Below are positions 6,133-12,108 of a stretch of DNA of 15,472 nucleotides, piece by piece. A model generated the notes under the pieces. That model was not told the origin of the DNA and did not search any database. It saw nothing but the letters and a program-made list of their open reading frames with translations. Position 1 is the stretch's first letter, and each line of letters begins with the position of its first letter. The stretch is taken from assembly GCA_023438885.1 (NCBI GenBank), contig JAEXPS010000065.1, positions 1 through 15,472 on the forward strand. Direction: 5' to 3'. The position numbers and the translations under genes are program-made. The stretch is from Actinomycetes bacterium. GTDB taxonomy: Bacteria; Actinomycetota; Actinomycetes; Actinomycetales; Cellulomonadaceae.

Positions 6133-7908
6133 TCACCCGGTGGGGCACGCGACGCTGAGCCATCCGGGCGACGTGAGGGTGGGGGTGCTCCACACCGTGA
6201 CCTCGCCGTTCGTCACCGGCACCTCCGCCCGGACGGTGACGGAGTCACCGGGAGCCAGCCGCGAGGTGATCACGCGCGCGACGCGCCCGGAGACCTCGTA
6301 CCGTTCGCCGCCGACGAAGGCGTCACCCACCGCCGGCGACGGCAGGTCGGCACCCACCGGCCCGTAGATGCTGAGGTTGGTCTGGACCCAGCCGGCCGCC
6401 AGGTGGTCCGGAGGGGCGCCGAGCACGTAGGCCGGCAGGCCCAGCACGTCGCCCGGCGGCGCGTAGCTCAGGTCGATCCGCACGGTCGCAGACGGCTCGG
6501 GGGCGTCGCAGCGCAGGCTCTCCACCGCCACGGTGGTCCGCAGGTAGTAGTCGAGCTTCGCCGCCGTCCCGTCGTCGAGGAACACCCCCACGGCGTCCGG
6601 GAACGGGCCACTGAGGAACGCCCCGCCCACCTGCTCGCCGGCGAGCGTCGCCTGCTCGTCGAGATGGGCCGACCACACGCGGACCCGGCCCTCCCCGGCC
6701 GCCTCGGCGATCGCGGCAGCGAGCCGCGGCCGGTTGTCCCCGCTCTGGGCCACCGCACCGAACAGGCCCGCGGCGACGTCGCCGAAGAACGTGTCGGTCG
6801 CCGCCGGGTCCTCGAGACGCGCATACGCGTCGGCCAGCAGGCTCTTGATCACGTTCCGAGAGTCGAGGCGTTCCCCGGCGACCGTCAGCGGGCCGGTGGC
6901 GCGCAGCAGGCTCGGCATCGCCGCCGTGTCGATGGCCACCACCCCGTCGACACCCTGGGCCGTCTCCATCGCCCACCGGGCGGCGAGGATCTCGGCCGCG
7001 CGCGGGAAGTCGGGGGTGAGCATCGCGTCCTGGGCCCAGCGCCCCAGCCGGTCACTGTGCACGGCCAGCTCGTCGTCGGTCAGGGGCACCACCGACTCGT
7101 CGAGGGCCCCCATCGGCGAGGCGGCGCGGTGCTCGGTCAGCGCCACGGCGCCGTCCTGCACCCGGAGCGTGGCGACGGCTCCGACGATCCCGCCCTGCGC
7201 GCGCAGCTCGGCCGAGTTGAGGAAGGCGAGCAGATAGGCGCGCGGCTCGTCGTCCCCCAGCATCGCCGGAAGGACGGCCGCGACCCGGGTGCCGGTCTCG
7301 AGCATCCCCGCCGCGGGCTCCAGCTGGTCCTGGAGCTTCGCGATCGGCTCGGCAAGCGGGTCCACCAGGCCGTCGGTGTCGATCGCGGCGATCGCGTTCA
7401 CCGCGTCGAGCATCTCGCCGCCGGAGGCGGTGAGCACCGGCATCGCCGCGACGAACGGGGTGAGGTCGATGGCGCCCGACGTGTCGTCGCCGCCGCCGGT
7501 CGCGGTGTCCACGGCGTCCAGCAGCCTGCCCCCCGCGGCCGCCAGGTCGTCGAGCGAGACGGCGACCGTGCGCGCGGCGCCGAGCTGGTCGCCGAGCCAG
7601 GGCAGCGGGAGCGCGGCCCGCCACACCGGGTCGTCCGCAGCCGACCTGGCCCGATGCAGGTCCGCCTGCAGGGCGGGCAGCTCCTCACGCAGCGCCGAGA
7701 GGTCCCGGCGCTCGACGATGTCGGCGAGCGCCGCCACCCGGGCCTGGGCGTCGGCCATCGCGTCGCGCGCACGCGACACCTGCAACGCCAGCCATGCGGC
7801 TGCGAGCACCAGGAGCACCGCCACCGCGGCGAGCACGACGACCAGGCGGCGGCGCCACTGTCGCTGCGGGACGGCGGTCGCCACGGGCTCCATCACATCG
7901 GTACTCAC
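6133..7908 (-). CDS. DUF4012 domain-containing membrane-anchored protein
   Basis: A 591-residue protein with a short cytoplasmic tail (1-21, ending in RRR), one transmembrane helix (about 22-43) and a large external part. The DUF4012 family signatures are clear: PWLGDQLG (103-110), YLLAFLNSAELRAQGG followed by IVG (225-243), TPDFPRAAEILAARW (298-312) and DGVVAIDTAAMPSLLRATGPL (321-341). The family is common in actinobacteria, often near envelope-polysaccharide genes, but its biochemical role is not known to me. The external part after about 450 is likely beta-rich. The GTG start (7906-7908) has no Shine-Dalgarno; CACGAT lies six bases upstream, suggesting a leaderless transcript. The MFS gene ends 65 bp upstream on the same strand and the LAATG surface protein follows 105 bp downstream. 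Confidence 0.92.
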   Translation of the reverse strand: MSTDVMEPVATAVPQRQWRRRLVVVLAAVAVLLVLAAAWLALQVSRARDAMADAQARVAALADIVERRDLSALREELPALQADLHRARSAADDPVWRAALPLPWLGDQLGAARTVAVSLDDLAAAGGRLLDAVDTATGGGDDTSGAIDLTPFVAAMPVLTASGGEMLDAVNAIAAIDTDGLVDPLAEPIAKLQDQLEPAAGMLETGTRVAAVLPAMLGDDEPRAYLLAFLNSAELRAQGGIVGAVATLRVQDGAVALTEHRAASPMGALDESVVPLTDDELAVHSDRLGRWAQDAMLTPDFPRAAEILAARWAMETAQGVDGVVAIDTAAMPSLLRATGPLTVAGERLDSRNVIKSLLADAYARLEDPAATDTFFGDVAAGLFGAVAQSGDNRPRLAAAIAEAAGEGRVRVWSAHLDEQATLAGEQVGGAFLSGPFPDAVGVFLDDGTAAKLDYYLRTTVAVESLRCDAPEPSATVRIDLSYAPPGDVLGLPAYVLGAPPDHLAAGWVQTNLSIYGPVGADLPSPAVGDAFVGGERYEVSGRVARVITSRLAPGDSVTVRAEVPVTNGEVTVWSTPTLTSPGWLSVACPTG

Positions 7909-7914
7909 CGGGCG

Positions 7915-7920
7915 ATCGTG
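7915..7920 (-). promoter_or_regulatory. Putative -10 of leaderless DUF4012 promoter (CACGAT)
   Basis: On the minus strand CACGAT is followed by six bases (CGCCCG) and the GTG start. The geometry is identical to that before uspA and the ABC exporter gene. No -35 match is seen. It implies that the DUF4012 gene can be transcribed separately from marR-MFS. Confidence 0.45.
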
Positions 7921-7973
7921 ACATATCAGACATGCCGCCGACGCCGCCGGGCGCCAGGTTCACCCGCTGCGGG

Positions 7974-9344
7974 TCACCCTCTGGACGCGGAGCCTTCGGG
8001 TTCGGGCACGGGCTCGGGCCGGGGCTCCGGTAGGTGCTCCGGCGTGGGCTCCGGCAGGTGCTCCGGCGCGGGCACGCGCTCGGCACGCGGCGGCACGGTG
8101 ACGTGGAACCGGAGGCGCCCCTCGGGCGCGTAGCGCACCTGCGGGCGCAGGCGGCGCCAGGCCCAGACCATGGCGCCGAGCGAGACGAGGATCGCCGTGA
8201 TGCCGCCGATGCCGACGGCCCACCGTGCGCCGAACTCTTCCCCGATCCAGCCGACCACCGGTGAGCCGAACGGCGTCGCCCCCGCGAACACCATCATGTA
8301 GAGGGCCATCACCCTGCCGCGCATCGCCGGCTCGGTGCTGATCTGGATCGTCGCATTGGCGGCGGTCATCATCGTCAGCGAGGCCAACCCGACGGGGATG
8401 GTCATCAGCGCGTACGTCGCATAGGTCGGCATCACCGCGAGCAGGCAGGCGGCAACGCCGAACGCGGCCGCCGCGCCCACGACGAGCCGCAGCCGCGGAT
8501 GCTCACGCCGGGCGGCGATGAGGGCGCCCGCCAGCGAACCGATCGCCAGCACCGAGCCGAGCACGCCGTACTGACCAGCCCCCTTGTCGAACACCGTGCG
8601 GGCCATCAGCGCGGACGTCATCTGGAAGTTGAGGCCGAACGCCGAAACGACCCCGATCACCACCATGATCACGAGGATGTCCGGGCGGCCCCGCACGTAG
8701 CGCAGGCCCTCGCGGATCTGGCCCTTCGAGCGGACCACCGAGGGCATCGGGCGCAGCTCGCGCACACGCATGGTGGTCAGGGCGAGGATGGTGCCGGCGA
8801 ACGAGAGAGCGTTGATCCAGAACACCCAGCCCGTGCCGATCCAGGCGATCAGCAGGCCGGCGACGCCGGGGCCGATGAGGCGTGCCGCGTTGAACGAGGC
8901 GCTGTTGAGGCCCACGGCGTTGGGCAGGTTCGCGGGCGGCACGAGCTGCGCGACGAAGGTCTGCCGCGCCGGAGCATCGATCGCCGAGACCACGCCGAGC
9001 GCGAGCGCGAACAGGTAGACGTGCCACAGCTGGGCATGGCCCAGCAGCACCAGCGCGCCCAGTCCAGCGGCCAGCGCCCCCATCGCCGCCTGGGTGACGA
9101 CGAGGAGCTTGCGGCGGTCGACCCGGTCGGCCAGCACGCCGGCCCACGGCGAGACGACGAGCGCGGGTGCGAACTGCAGCCCCGTGACGATGCCGACGGC
9201 CACCCCGGAGTCGTTCGAGAGCTGGGTGAGCACCAGCCAGTCCTGTGCCACTCGCTGCATCCAGGTCCCGATGTTCGCGACGAGCGCGCCGGTGAACCAG
9301 AGGCGGTAGTTGTGGAACTGGAGCGACTTGAAGGTGGTGCTCAC
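7974..9344 (-). CDS. MFS drug/siderophore-type exporter (MFS_3, EntS-like)
   Basis: A 456-residue major facilitator transporter in the inner membrane with about 12 helices. The N-terminus (FHNYRLWFTGALVANIGTWM, then QRVAQDWLVL) and motif A (GVLADRVDRRK at 69-79) are typical of the MFS_3 group, which includes the enterobactin exporter EntS and many actinobacterial efflux pumps. The substrate cannot be read from the sequence. The C-terminal ~45 residues are unusual: a charged tail with repeated Pro-Glu units (PEHLPEP, RPEPVPEPE), encoded in part by a 24-bp tandem repeat. The GTG start overlaps the marR stop (GTGA, 4-bp overlap), so the two genes are translationally coupled. Regulator-plus-pump pairing suggests that the MarR protein senses a substrate of this pump. 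Confidence 0.93.
   Translation of the reverse strand: MSTTFKSLQFHNYRLWFTGALVANIGTWMQRVAQDWLVLTQLSNDSGVAVGIVTGLQFAPALVVSPWAGVLADRVDRRKLLVVTQAAMGALAAGLGALVLLGHAQLWHVYLFALALGVVSAIDAPARQTFVAQLVPPANLPNAVGLNSASFNAARLIGPGVAGLLIAWIGTGWVFWINALSFAGTILALTTMRVRELRPMPSVVRSKGQIREGLRYVRGRPDILVIMVVIGVVSAFGLNFQMTSALMARTVFDKGAGQYGVLGSVLAIGSLAGALIAARREHPRLRLVVGAAAAFGVAACLLAVMPTYATYALMTIPVGLASLTMMTAANATIQISTEPAMRGRVMALYMMVFAGATPFGSPVVGWIGEEFGARWAVGIGGITAILVSLGAMVWAWRRLRPQVRYAPEGRLRFHVTVPPRAERVPAPEHLPEPTPEHLPEPRPEPVPEPEGSASRG
8022..8069 (-). repeat. 24-bp tandem repeat encoding the Pro-Glu tail of the MFS protein
   Basis: Two 24-bp units (8022-8045 and 8046-8069) differ at only two positions. They encode the repeated PEHLPEP-type units of the C-terminal tail. 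As 24 is a multiple of three, copy-number change would keep the frame and alter only tail length. Confidence 0.75.
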
Positions 9345-9775
9345 GATGCGGCCATCGCCTCCAGCAAGGTGGCGGCGCGGGCGAGCACGGCCCGCTCCTC
9401 GTCGGTCAGGCGTTCGAGGCGGCCGGTGAGCCAGGCGTCGCGCCGGCGGCGGGTCTCCTCGACCTCGGCGCTGCCGGCGTCGGTCAGAGCCACCACCACC
9501 TGGCGGCCGTCGCGGGGGTCGCCGGTCTTGGTCACCAGGCCGAGATCGGCGAGACAGTTGACGGTGCGGGTCATGGTGGGGGGCTGGACCAGCTCGAGCT
9601 CCGCCAGGCGGCCCGGCGTCGTCGGGCCCTCGCGGGTGAGCAGGGCGAGCACGGAGAACTGCGGGTGGGACAGCCCCGCCTCCCCGACCTCGGCCCGCAC
9701 GCGGCGGTGGGCCCTCCCCAGCGCCCGGCGCAGCTCGCCGGCCAGGGTCGCGGCGGAGGTGATGGTGGTCGTCAC
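9341..9775 (-). CDS. MarR-family transcriptional regulator
   Basis: A 144-residue MarR protein with the expected winged-helix fold: LSHPQFSVLALLTREGP (about 35-51), the recognition helix region GRLAELELVQPPTMTRTVNCLADLGLV (57-83), and the wing GDPRDGRQVVVALTDAG (87-103). Flanking helices form the dimer interface. The GTG start (9773-9775) has AAGGAG close upstream, with spacing of only about two bases, so a slightly later start cannot be excluded. A TTACCTAAGGTAA palindrome lies 20 bp upstream of the start and covers a TACCTT -10 candidate, the usual arrangement for MarR autorepression. The downstream MFS gene overlaps by 4 bp. In M. tuberculosis a MarR gene (Rv0880) is also found a few genes from serC, so this may be conserved synteny; the ligand is unknown. 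Confidence 0.93.
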   Translation of the reverse strand: MTTTITSAATLAGELRRALGRAHRRVRAEVGEAGLSHPQFSVLALLTREGPTTPGRLAELELVQPPTMTRTVNCLADLGLVTKTGDPRDGRQVVVALTDAGSAEVEETRRRRDAWLTGRLERLTDEERAVLARAATLLEAMAAS

Positions 9776-9781
9776 GACTCC

Positions 9782-9807
9782 TTACCTTACCTCATTACCT
9801 AAGGTAA
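9782..9807. promoter_or_regulatory. MarR operator: palindrome plus extra half-sites over the marR -10
   Basis: TTACCTAAGGTAA (9795-9807) is a perfect 13-bp palindrome with one central base. Two further TTACC half-sites (9782-9786 and 9787-9791) lie toward the start codon. On the minus strand TACCTT (9801-9806), a TANNNT-type -10, sits inside the palindrome, so binding would block transcription of marR and the coupled exporter. The A/T-rich block stands out from its GC-rich surroundings. Confidence 0.7.
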
Positions 9808-9808
9808 C

Positions 9809-9880
9809 TACCACTGCACCTACCGTGACCACCACCGCACCTACCGTGACCACCACCGCACCTCCCACGACCACCACCGC
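9809..9880. repeat. 21-bp tandem repeat array upstream of marR
   Basis: Three 21-bp units (9816-9836, 9837-9857, 9858-9878), with a partial copy before them, share the core GCACCTACCGTGACCACCAC. The first two are identical and the third has three changes. The period equals two helical turns, and the array begins just upstream of the MarR operator. As 21 is a multiple of three, both strands read as simple Thr/Ala/Pro or Val/Gly runs, but no supported start precedes them, so I treat the array as non-coding. Confidence 0.75.
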
Positions 9881-9948
9881 GGCGAGCGCAGAACTCGTCA
9901 CCGAGACGGTGCCTTCCGGGCGCCGAAAGACACGGCTTCGGCGACGAG

Positions 9949-10037
9949 GGCTGCGCTCGGTGACATCGGCTGCGCTCGGCGACATCGGCTGCGCTCGGTG
10001 ACGACGGCTGCGCTCGGTGACATCGGCTGCGCTCGGG
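9949..10037. repeat. 19-bp tandem repeat array upstream of vanZ
   Basis: Five head-to-tail copies of GGCTGCGCTCGGTGACATC: 9949-9967, 9968-9986 (one change), 9987-10005 (two changes), 10006-10024 (exact) and a partial fifth at 10025-10037. A degenerate copy may precede them. The period is not a multiple of three, so the array does not encode a repeated peptide. The last copy covers the -35 zone of the proposed vanZ promoter. Confidence 0.85.
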
Positions 10038-10047
10038 CGGAACCGCC

Positions 10048-10053
10048 TACGCT
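10048..10053 (+). promoter_or_regulatory. Putative -10 of leaderless vanZ promoter (TACGCT)
   Basis: TACGCT matches TANNNT and is followed by six bases (GGGCCG) and the ATG at 10060. No Shine-Dalgarno is present. It follows the 19-bp repeat array by 10 bp. Confidence 0.55.
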
Positions 10054-10059
10054 GGGCCG

Positions 10060-10542
10060 ATGCCCGCCACCGGACGCACGCGACTCGTGGTGCGTGCCGC
10101 GCTGGCGCTCTACCTCGCCGGGCTGCTCGCGTTGACGATGAGCCCGCAGCCCGACGACCCCACGGCCTTCGGCTGGGTGCGCCGGGCCGTCGAGTGGGTG
10201 GCGGCGCACGGGGTGCCGGTGACCTTCCCGGCCGTCGAGGCCGTGGGGAACCTGCTGCTGTTCGTGCCGTTCGGGGTGCTCGCCGGGCTCCTGCTCCCGG
10301 TGCGGCGCTGGTGGGTCGCACTGGTGGCCGGGGCGGCGCTGTCCGCGGCGATCGAGCTGATCCAGCTGGCCATCCCCGGCCGCTGGACCACGCTGCAGGA
10401 CTGGGTGCTCAACACGGCCGGCACTGCGTTGGGGCTGGCCGTGCTGTTCGTCGTGCGCGGGGGCACGAGGGCCGAGGACGCAACGAGGGCCGGGTCCCAG
10501 GGGGTGGGGATCCGGCCCTCGTCTGCGCGGGACGTCAGCTGA
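10060..10542 (+). CDS. VanZ-family membrane protein
   Basis: A 160-residue protein with about four hydrophobic helices and the VanZ-domain signature: NLLLFVPFGVLAGLL (64-78), AAIELIQLAIPGRWTTLQDW (96-115) and LNTAGTALG (117-125), with the conserved N64, P70, G72, E99, Q102, D114, N118 and G121. VanZ of enterococci gives low-level teicoplanin resistance; the role of free-standing actinobacterial homologues is mostly unknown, and resistance should not be assumed. The ATG has TACGCT six bases upstream and no Shine-Dalgarno. The last ~25 residues, after the final helix, are polar and read through a strong hairpin (10483-10522). The stop codon overlaps that of the convergent permease gene. Confidence 0.9.
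   Translation: MPATGRTRLVVRAALALYLAGLLALTMSPQPDDPTAFGWVRRAVEWVAAHGVPVTFPAVEAVGNLLLFVPFGVLAGLLLPVRRWWVALVAGAALSAAIELIQLAIPGRWTTLQDWVLNTAGTALGLAVLFVVRGGTRAEDATRAGSQGVGIRPSSARDVS
10483..10522. terminator. Strong hairpin between the vanZ and permease gene ends
   Basis: Arms 10483-10493 and 10512-10522 pair perfectly over 11 bp and extend inward by five more pairs (one G-U), leaving an eight-base loop. For the minus-strand permease it starts 12 bases after the stop codon and fits a terminator. For vanZ it lies inside the coding sequence, in the tail after the last membrane helix. Confidence 0.75.
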
Positions 10543-12031
10543 CGCCCAGCGCGTCCTTGATCGGCCCGAGGGCGAAGTAGACCAGGAACAGGGCCGAGAC
10601 GAGCCACATCAGCCAGTGGATCTTCTTGACCTTGCCGGTAGCCGTCTGCAGCACCACGTAGGTGATGAAGCCGGCGCCGATGCCCGCGGTGATCGAGTAG
10701 GCGAACGGCATGATGATCATGGCCAGGAACGCCGGGATGGCGATCGAGTAGTCGCGCCAGTCGATCTGCGTCACCTGGAGCACCATGAGGAAACCGACGA
10801 CGACGAGCACGGGGGCCGCCGCCTCGGAGGGCACCATGTTGACGATCGGCGCGAAGAACATCGACAGCAGGAACGCGATGCCGGTGACCACCGAGGCCAG
10901 GCCGGTGCGCGCACCGTCGCCCACGCCCGACGCCGACTCGATGTAGCTGGTGTTCGACGAGACACCCGCCGCACCACCCGCGGCAGCGGCGATCGAGTCG
11001 ACGATGAGGATCTGCTGCGTCTTGGGCGGGTTGCCCTCCTCGTCGAGCAGGCCGGCCTCGTCGCCGATGGCGACCATGGTGCCCATCGTGTCGAAGAAGT
11101 CCGCGAGGAGCAGCGAGAACACCAGCAGCACCACCGCGACGATGCCGATCTTGGAGATCGACCCGAACAGCGAGAACTGACCGAGCAGGCCCAGGTCGGG
11201 GGTGTCGACGACCGAGTCCGGGATCTTCGGGTCGTTCAGCATCCAGCCGGTGGCGTTCTCCGCCGACTTCGGGCCGATCTCGGCGATCGCCTCGATGATC
11301 ACGGCGAGGATCGTCGCGCCGGCGATCGCGATGAGCAGACCGCCGCGCACCTTCTTGGTGACGAGCACGATCGCCGCGAGCAGGCCGAGGACGAACACCA
11401 GCAGCGGCCAGCCGGCGAGCGAGCCGCCGATGCCGAACTCGACCAGCGTGCCGCCACCTGCCGGGTGGCGCACGAAGCCCGCGTCGGCGAAGCCGATGAA
11501 CGCGATGAACAGACCGATGCCGACGCTGATCGCCGTCTTGATCGCGCGGGGCACGGCCTTGAACACGGCGATCCGGAAGCCGGTGAGCACCAACACCAGG
11601 ATGATGAGGCCCTCGAGGACCACGATGCCCATCGCGTCGGCCCACGTCATGTCCGGCAGCGCGGCGATCGAGTAGGCGACCACCGCGTTGAGGCCGAGCC
11701 CGGCCGCCAGCGCGATCGGGAAGTTGGCCACGAAGCCCATGAGGATCGACATGACGCCCGCGACGAGCGCGGTGGCCGCGGCGATCTTGGCGAGGTTGGC
11801 GCCGCTGCCGTCACCGCCGCCGAGGAAGTTGCCGGAGCCGTCGGCGACGAAGCCGAGGATCAGCGGGTTGAGCACGATGATGTAGCTCATCGTGAAGAAG
11901 GTGGTCAGACCGCCCCGGATCTCCGTGCCGATCGTCGAGCCACGCTCGGTGATACGGAAGAACCGGTCGATGGGATTGGTGGGCCCGTCGCTACGCGTGG
12001 GGGCCGTCTTCGTCGCGGAGGGGGAAGACAT
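10535..12031 (-). CDS. NCS2 purine permease, AzgA type (hypoxanthine/guanine/adenine)
   Basis: A 498-residue inner-membrane permease of the NCS2 superfamily, AzgA-like branch (relatives include PbuG and PbuO), with about 12-14 helices. Branch signatures are clear: GGLTTFFTMSYIIVLNP near residue 40, GLGLNAVVAYS, the central LLADFFDTMGTMVAIGDEAG, and SSNTSYIESASGVGDGARTG, which carries the substrate-contact region. These proteins import purine bases by proton symport; the exact base cannot be fixed by eye. Start ATG at 12029-12031, with no Shine-Dalgarno but CACACT six bases upstream. The gene is alone on its strand between vanZ (convergent, 8-bp overlap of ends) and the ABC exporter gene, 77 bp upstream. 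I see no purine riboswitch in that short gap. Confidence 0.95.
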   Translation of the reverse strand: MSSPSATKTAPTRSDGPTNPIDRFFRITERGSTIGTEIRGGLTTFFTMSYIIVLNPLILGFVADGSGNFLGGGDGSGANLAKIAAATALVAGVMSILMGFVANFPIALAAGLGLNAVVAYSIAALPDMTWADAMGIVVLEGLIILVLVLTGFRIAVFKAVPRAIKTAISVGIGLFIAFIGFADAGFVRHPAGGGTLVEFGIGGSLAGWPLLVFVLGLLAAIVLVTKKVRGGLLIAIAGATILAVIIEAIAEIGPKSAENATGWMLNDPKIPDSVVDTPDLGLLGQFSLFGSISKIGIVAVVLLVFSLLLADFFDTMGTMVAIGDEAGLLDEEGNPPKTQQILIVDSIAAAAGGAAGVSSNTSYIESASGVGDGARTGLASVVTGIAFLLSMFFAPIVNMVPSEAAAPVLVVVGFLMVLQVTQIDWRDYSIAIPAFLAMIIMPFAYSITAGIGAGFITYVVLQTATGKVKKIHWLMWLVSALFLVYFALGPIKDALGVS

Positions 12032-12037
12032 GCGCGC

Positions 12038-12043
12038 AGTGTG
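12038..12043 (-). promoter_or_regulatory. Putative -10 of leaderless purine permease promoter (CACACT)
   Basis: On the minus strand CACACT is followed by six bases (GCGCGC) and the ATG. It is a weaker match to TANNNT, but the position is the same as for the other Shine-Dalgarno-less genes here. No -35 is seen. Confidence 0.4.
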
Positions 12044-12108
12044 TCAGAACTGTGAAGACCTGCGGGCCTCGTTCCGGCGCCTGTAACACGGGGTTAACGC
12101 AAGGGTCC

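Noticed and set aside
7962..7974. Small palindrome ACCCGCTGCGGGT at the MFS stop codon as a terminator
   Set aside because: Only a five-base stem with a three-base loop; too weak. A similar tiny hairpin (CGGGT-N3-ACCCG, 6127-6139) overlaps the DUF4012 stop and is rejected for the same reason.
9784..9802. Possible IdeR iron box in front of marR-MFS
   Set aside because: Only one half (TTACCTAA against CTAACCTAA) resembles the iron-box consensus. The other half does not match, and the palindrome orientation fits a MarR site better.
8499..10001. 500-codon plus-strand frame across the MFS and marR genes
   Set aside because: It is antisense to two well-supported genes and then runs through the tandem repeats. 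A short version starting near 9763 (Thr-rich) has GGAGG only two bases before its ATG and overlaps the marR start and operator, so I do not call it a gene.
9898..10321. Minus-strand frames across the 19-bp repeats and vanZ
   Set aside because: They are antisense to vanZ, with no ribosome-binding site. The 19-bp period shifts frame with every copy, which is not how a coding repeat behaves.
10060..10542. Glycopeptide resistance determinant
   Set aside because: Only a VanZ-like gene is present, without vanHAX or a VanRS pair. Free-standing VanZ homologues are common and not evidence of resistance.
12059..12108. Hairpin after the ABC exporter gene
   Set aside because: GTAAC and GTTAA near 12083-12097 give at most four pairs. 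No credible terminator is seen in the gap.
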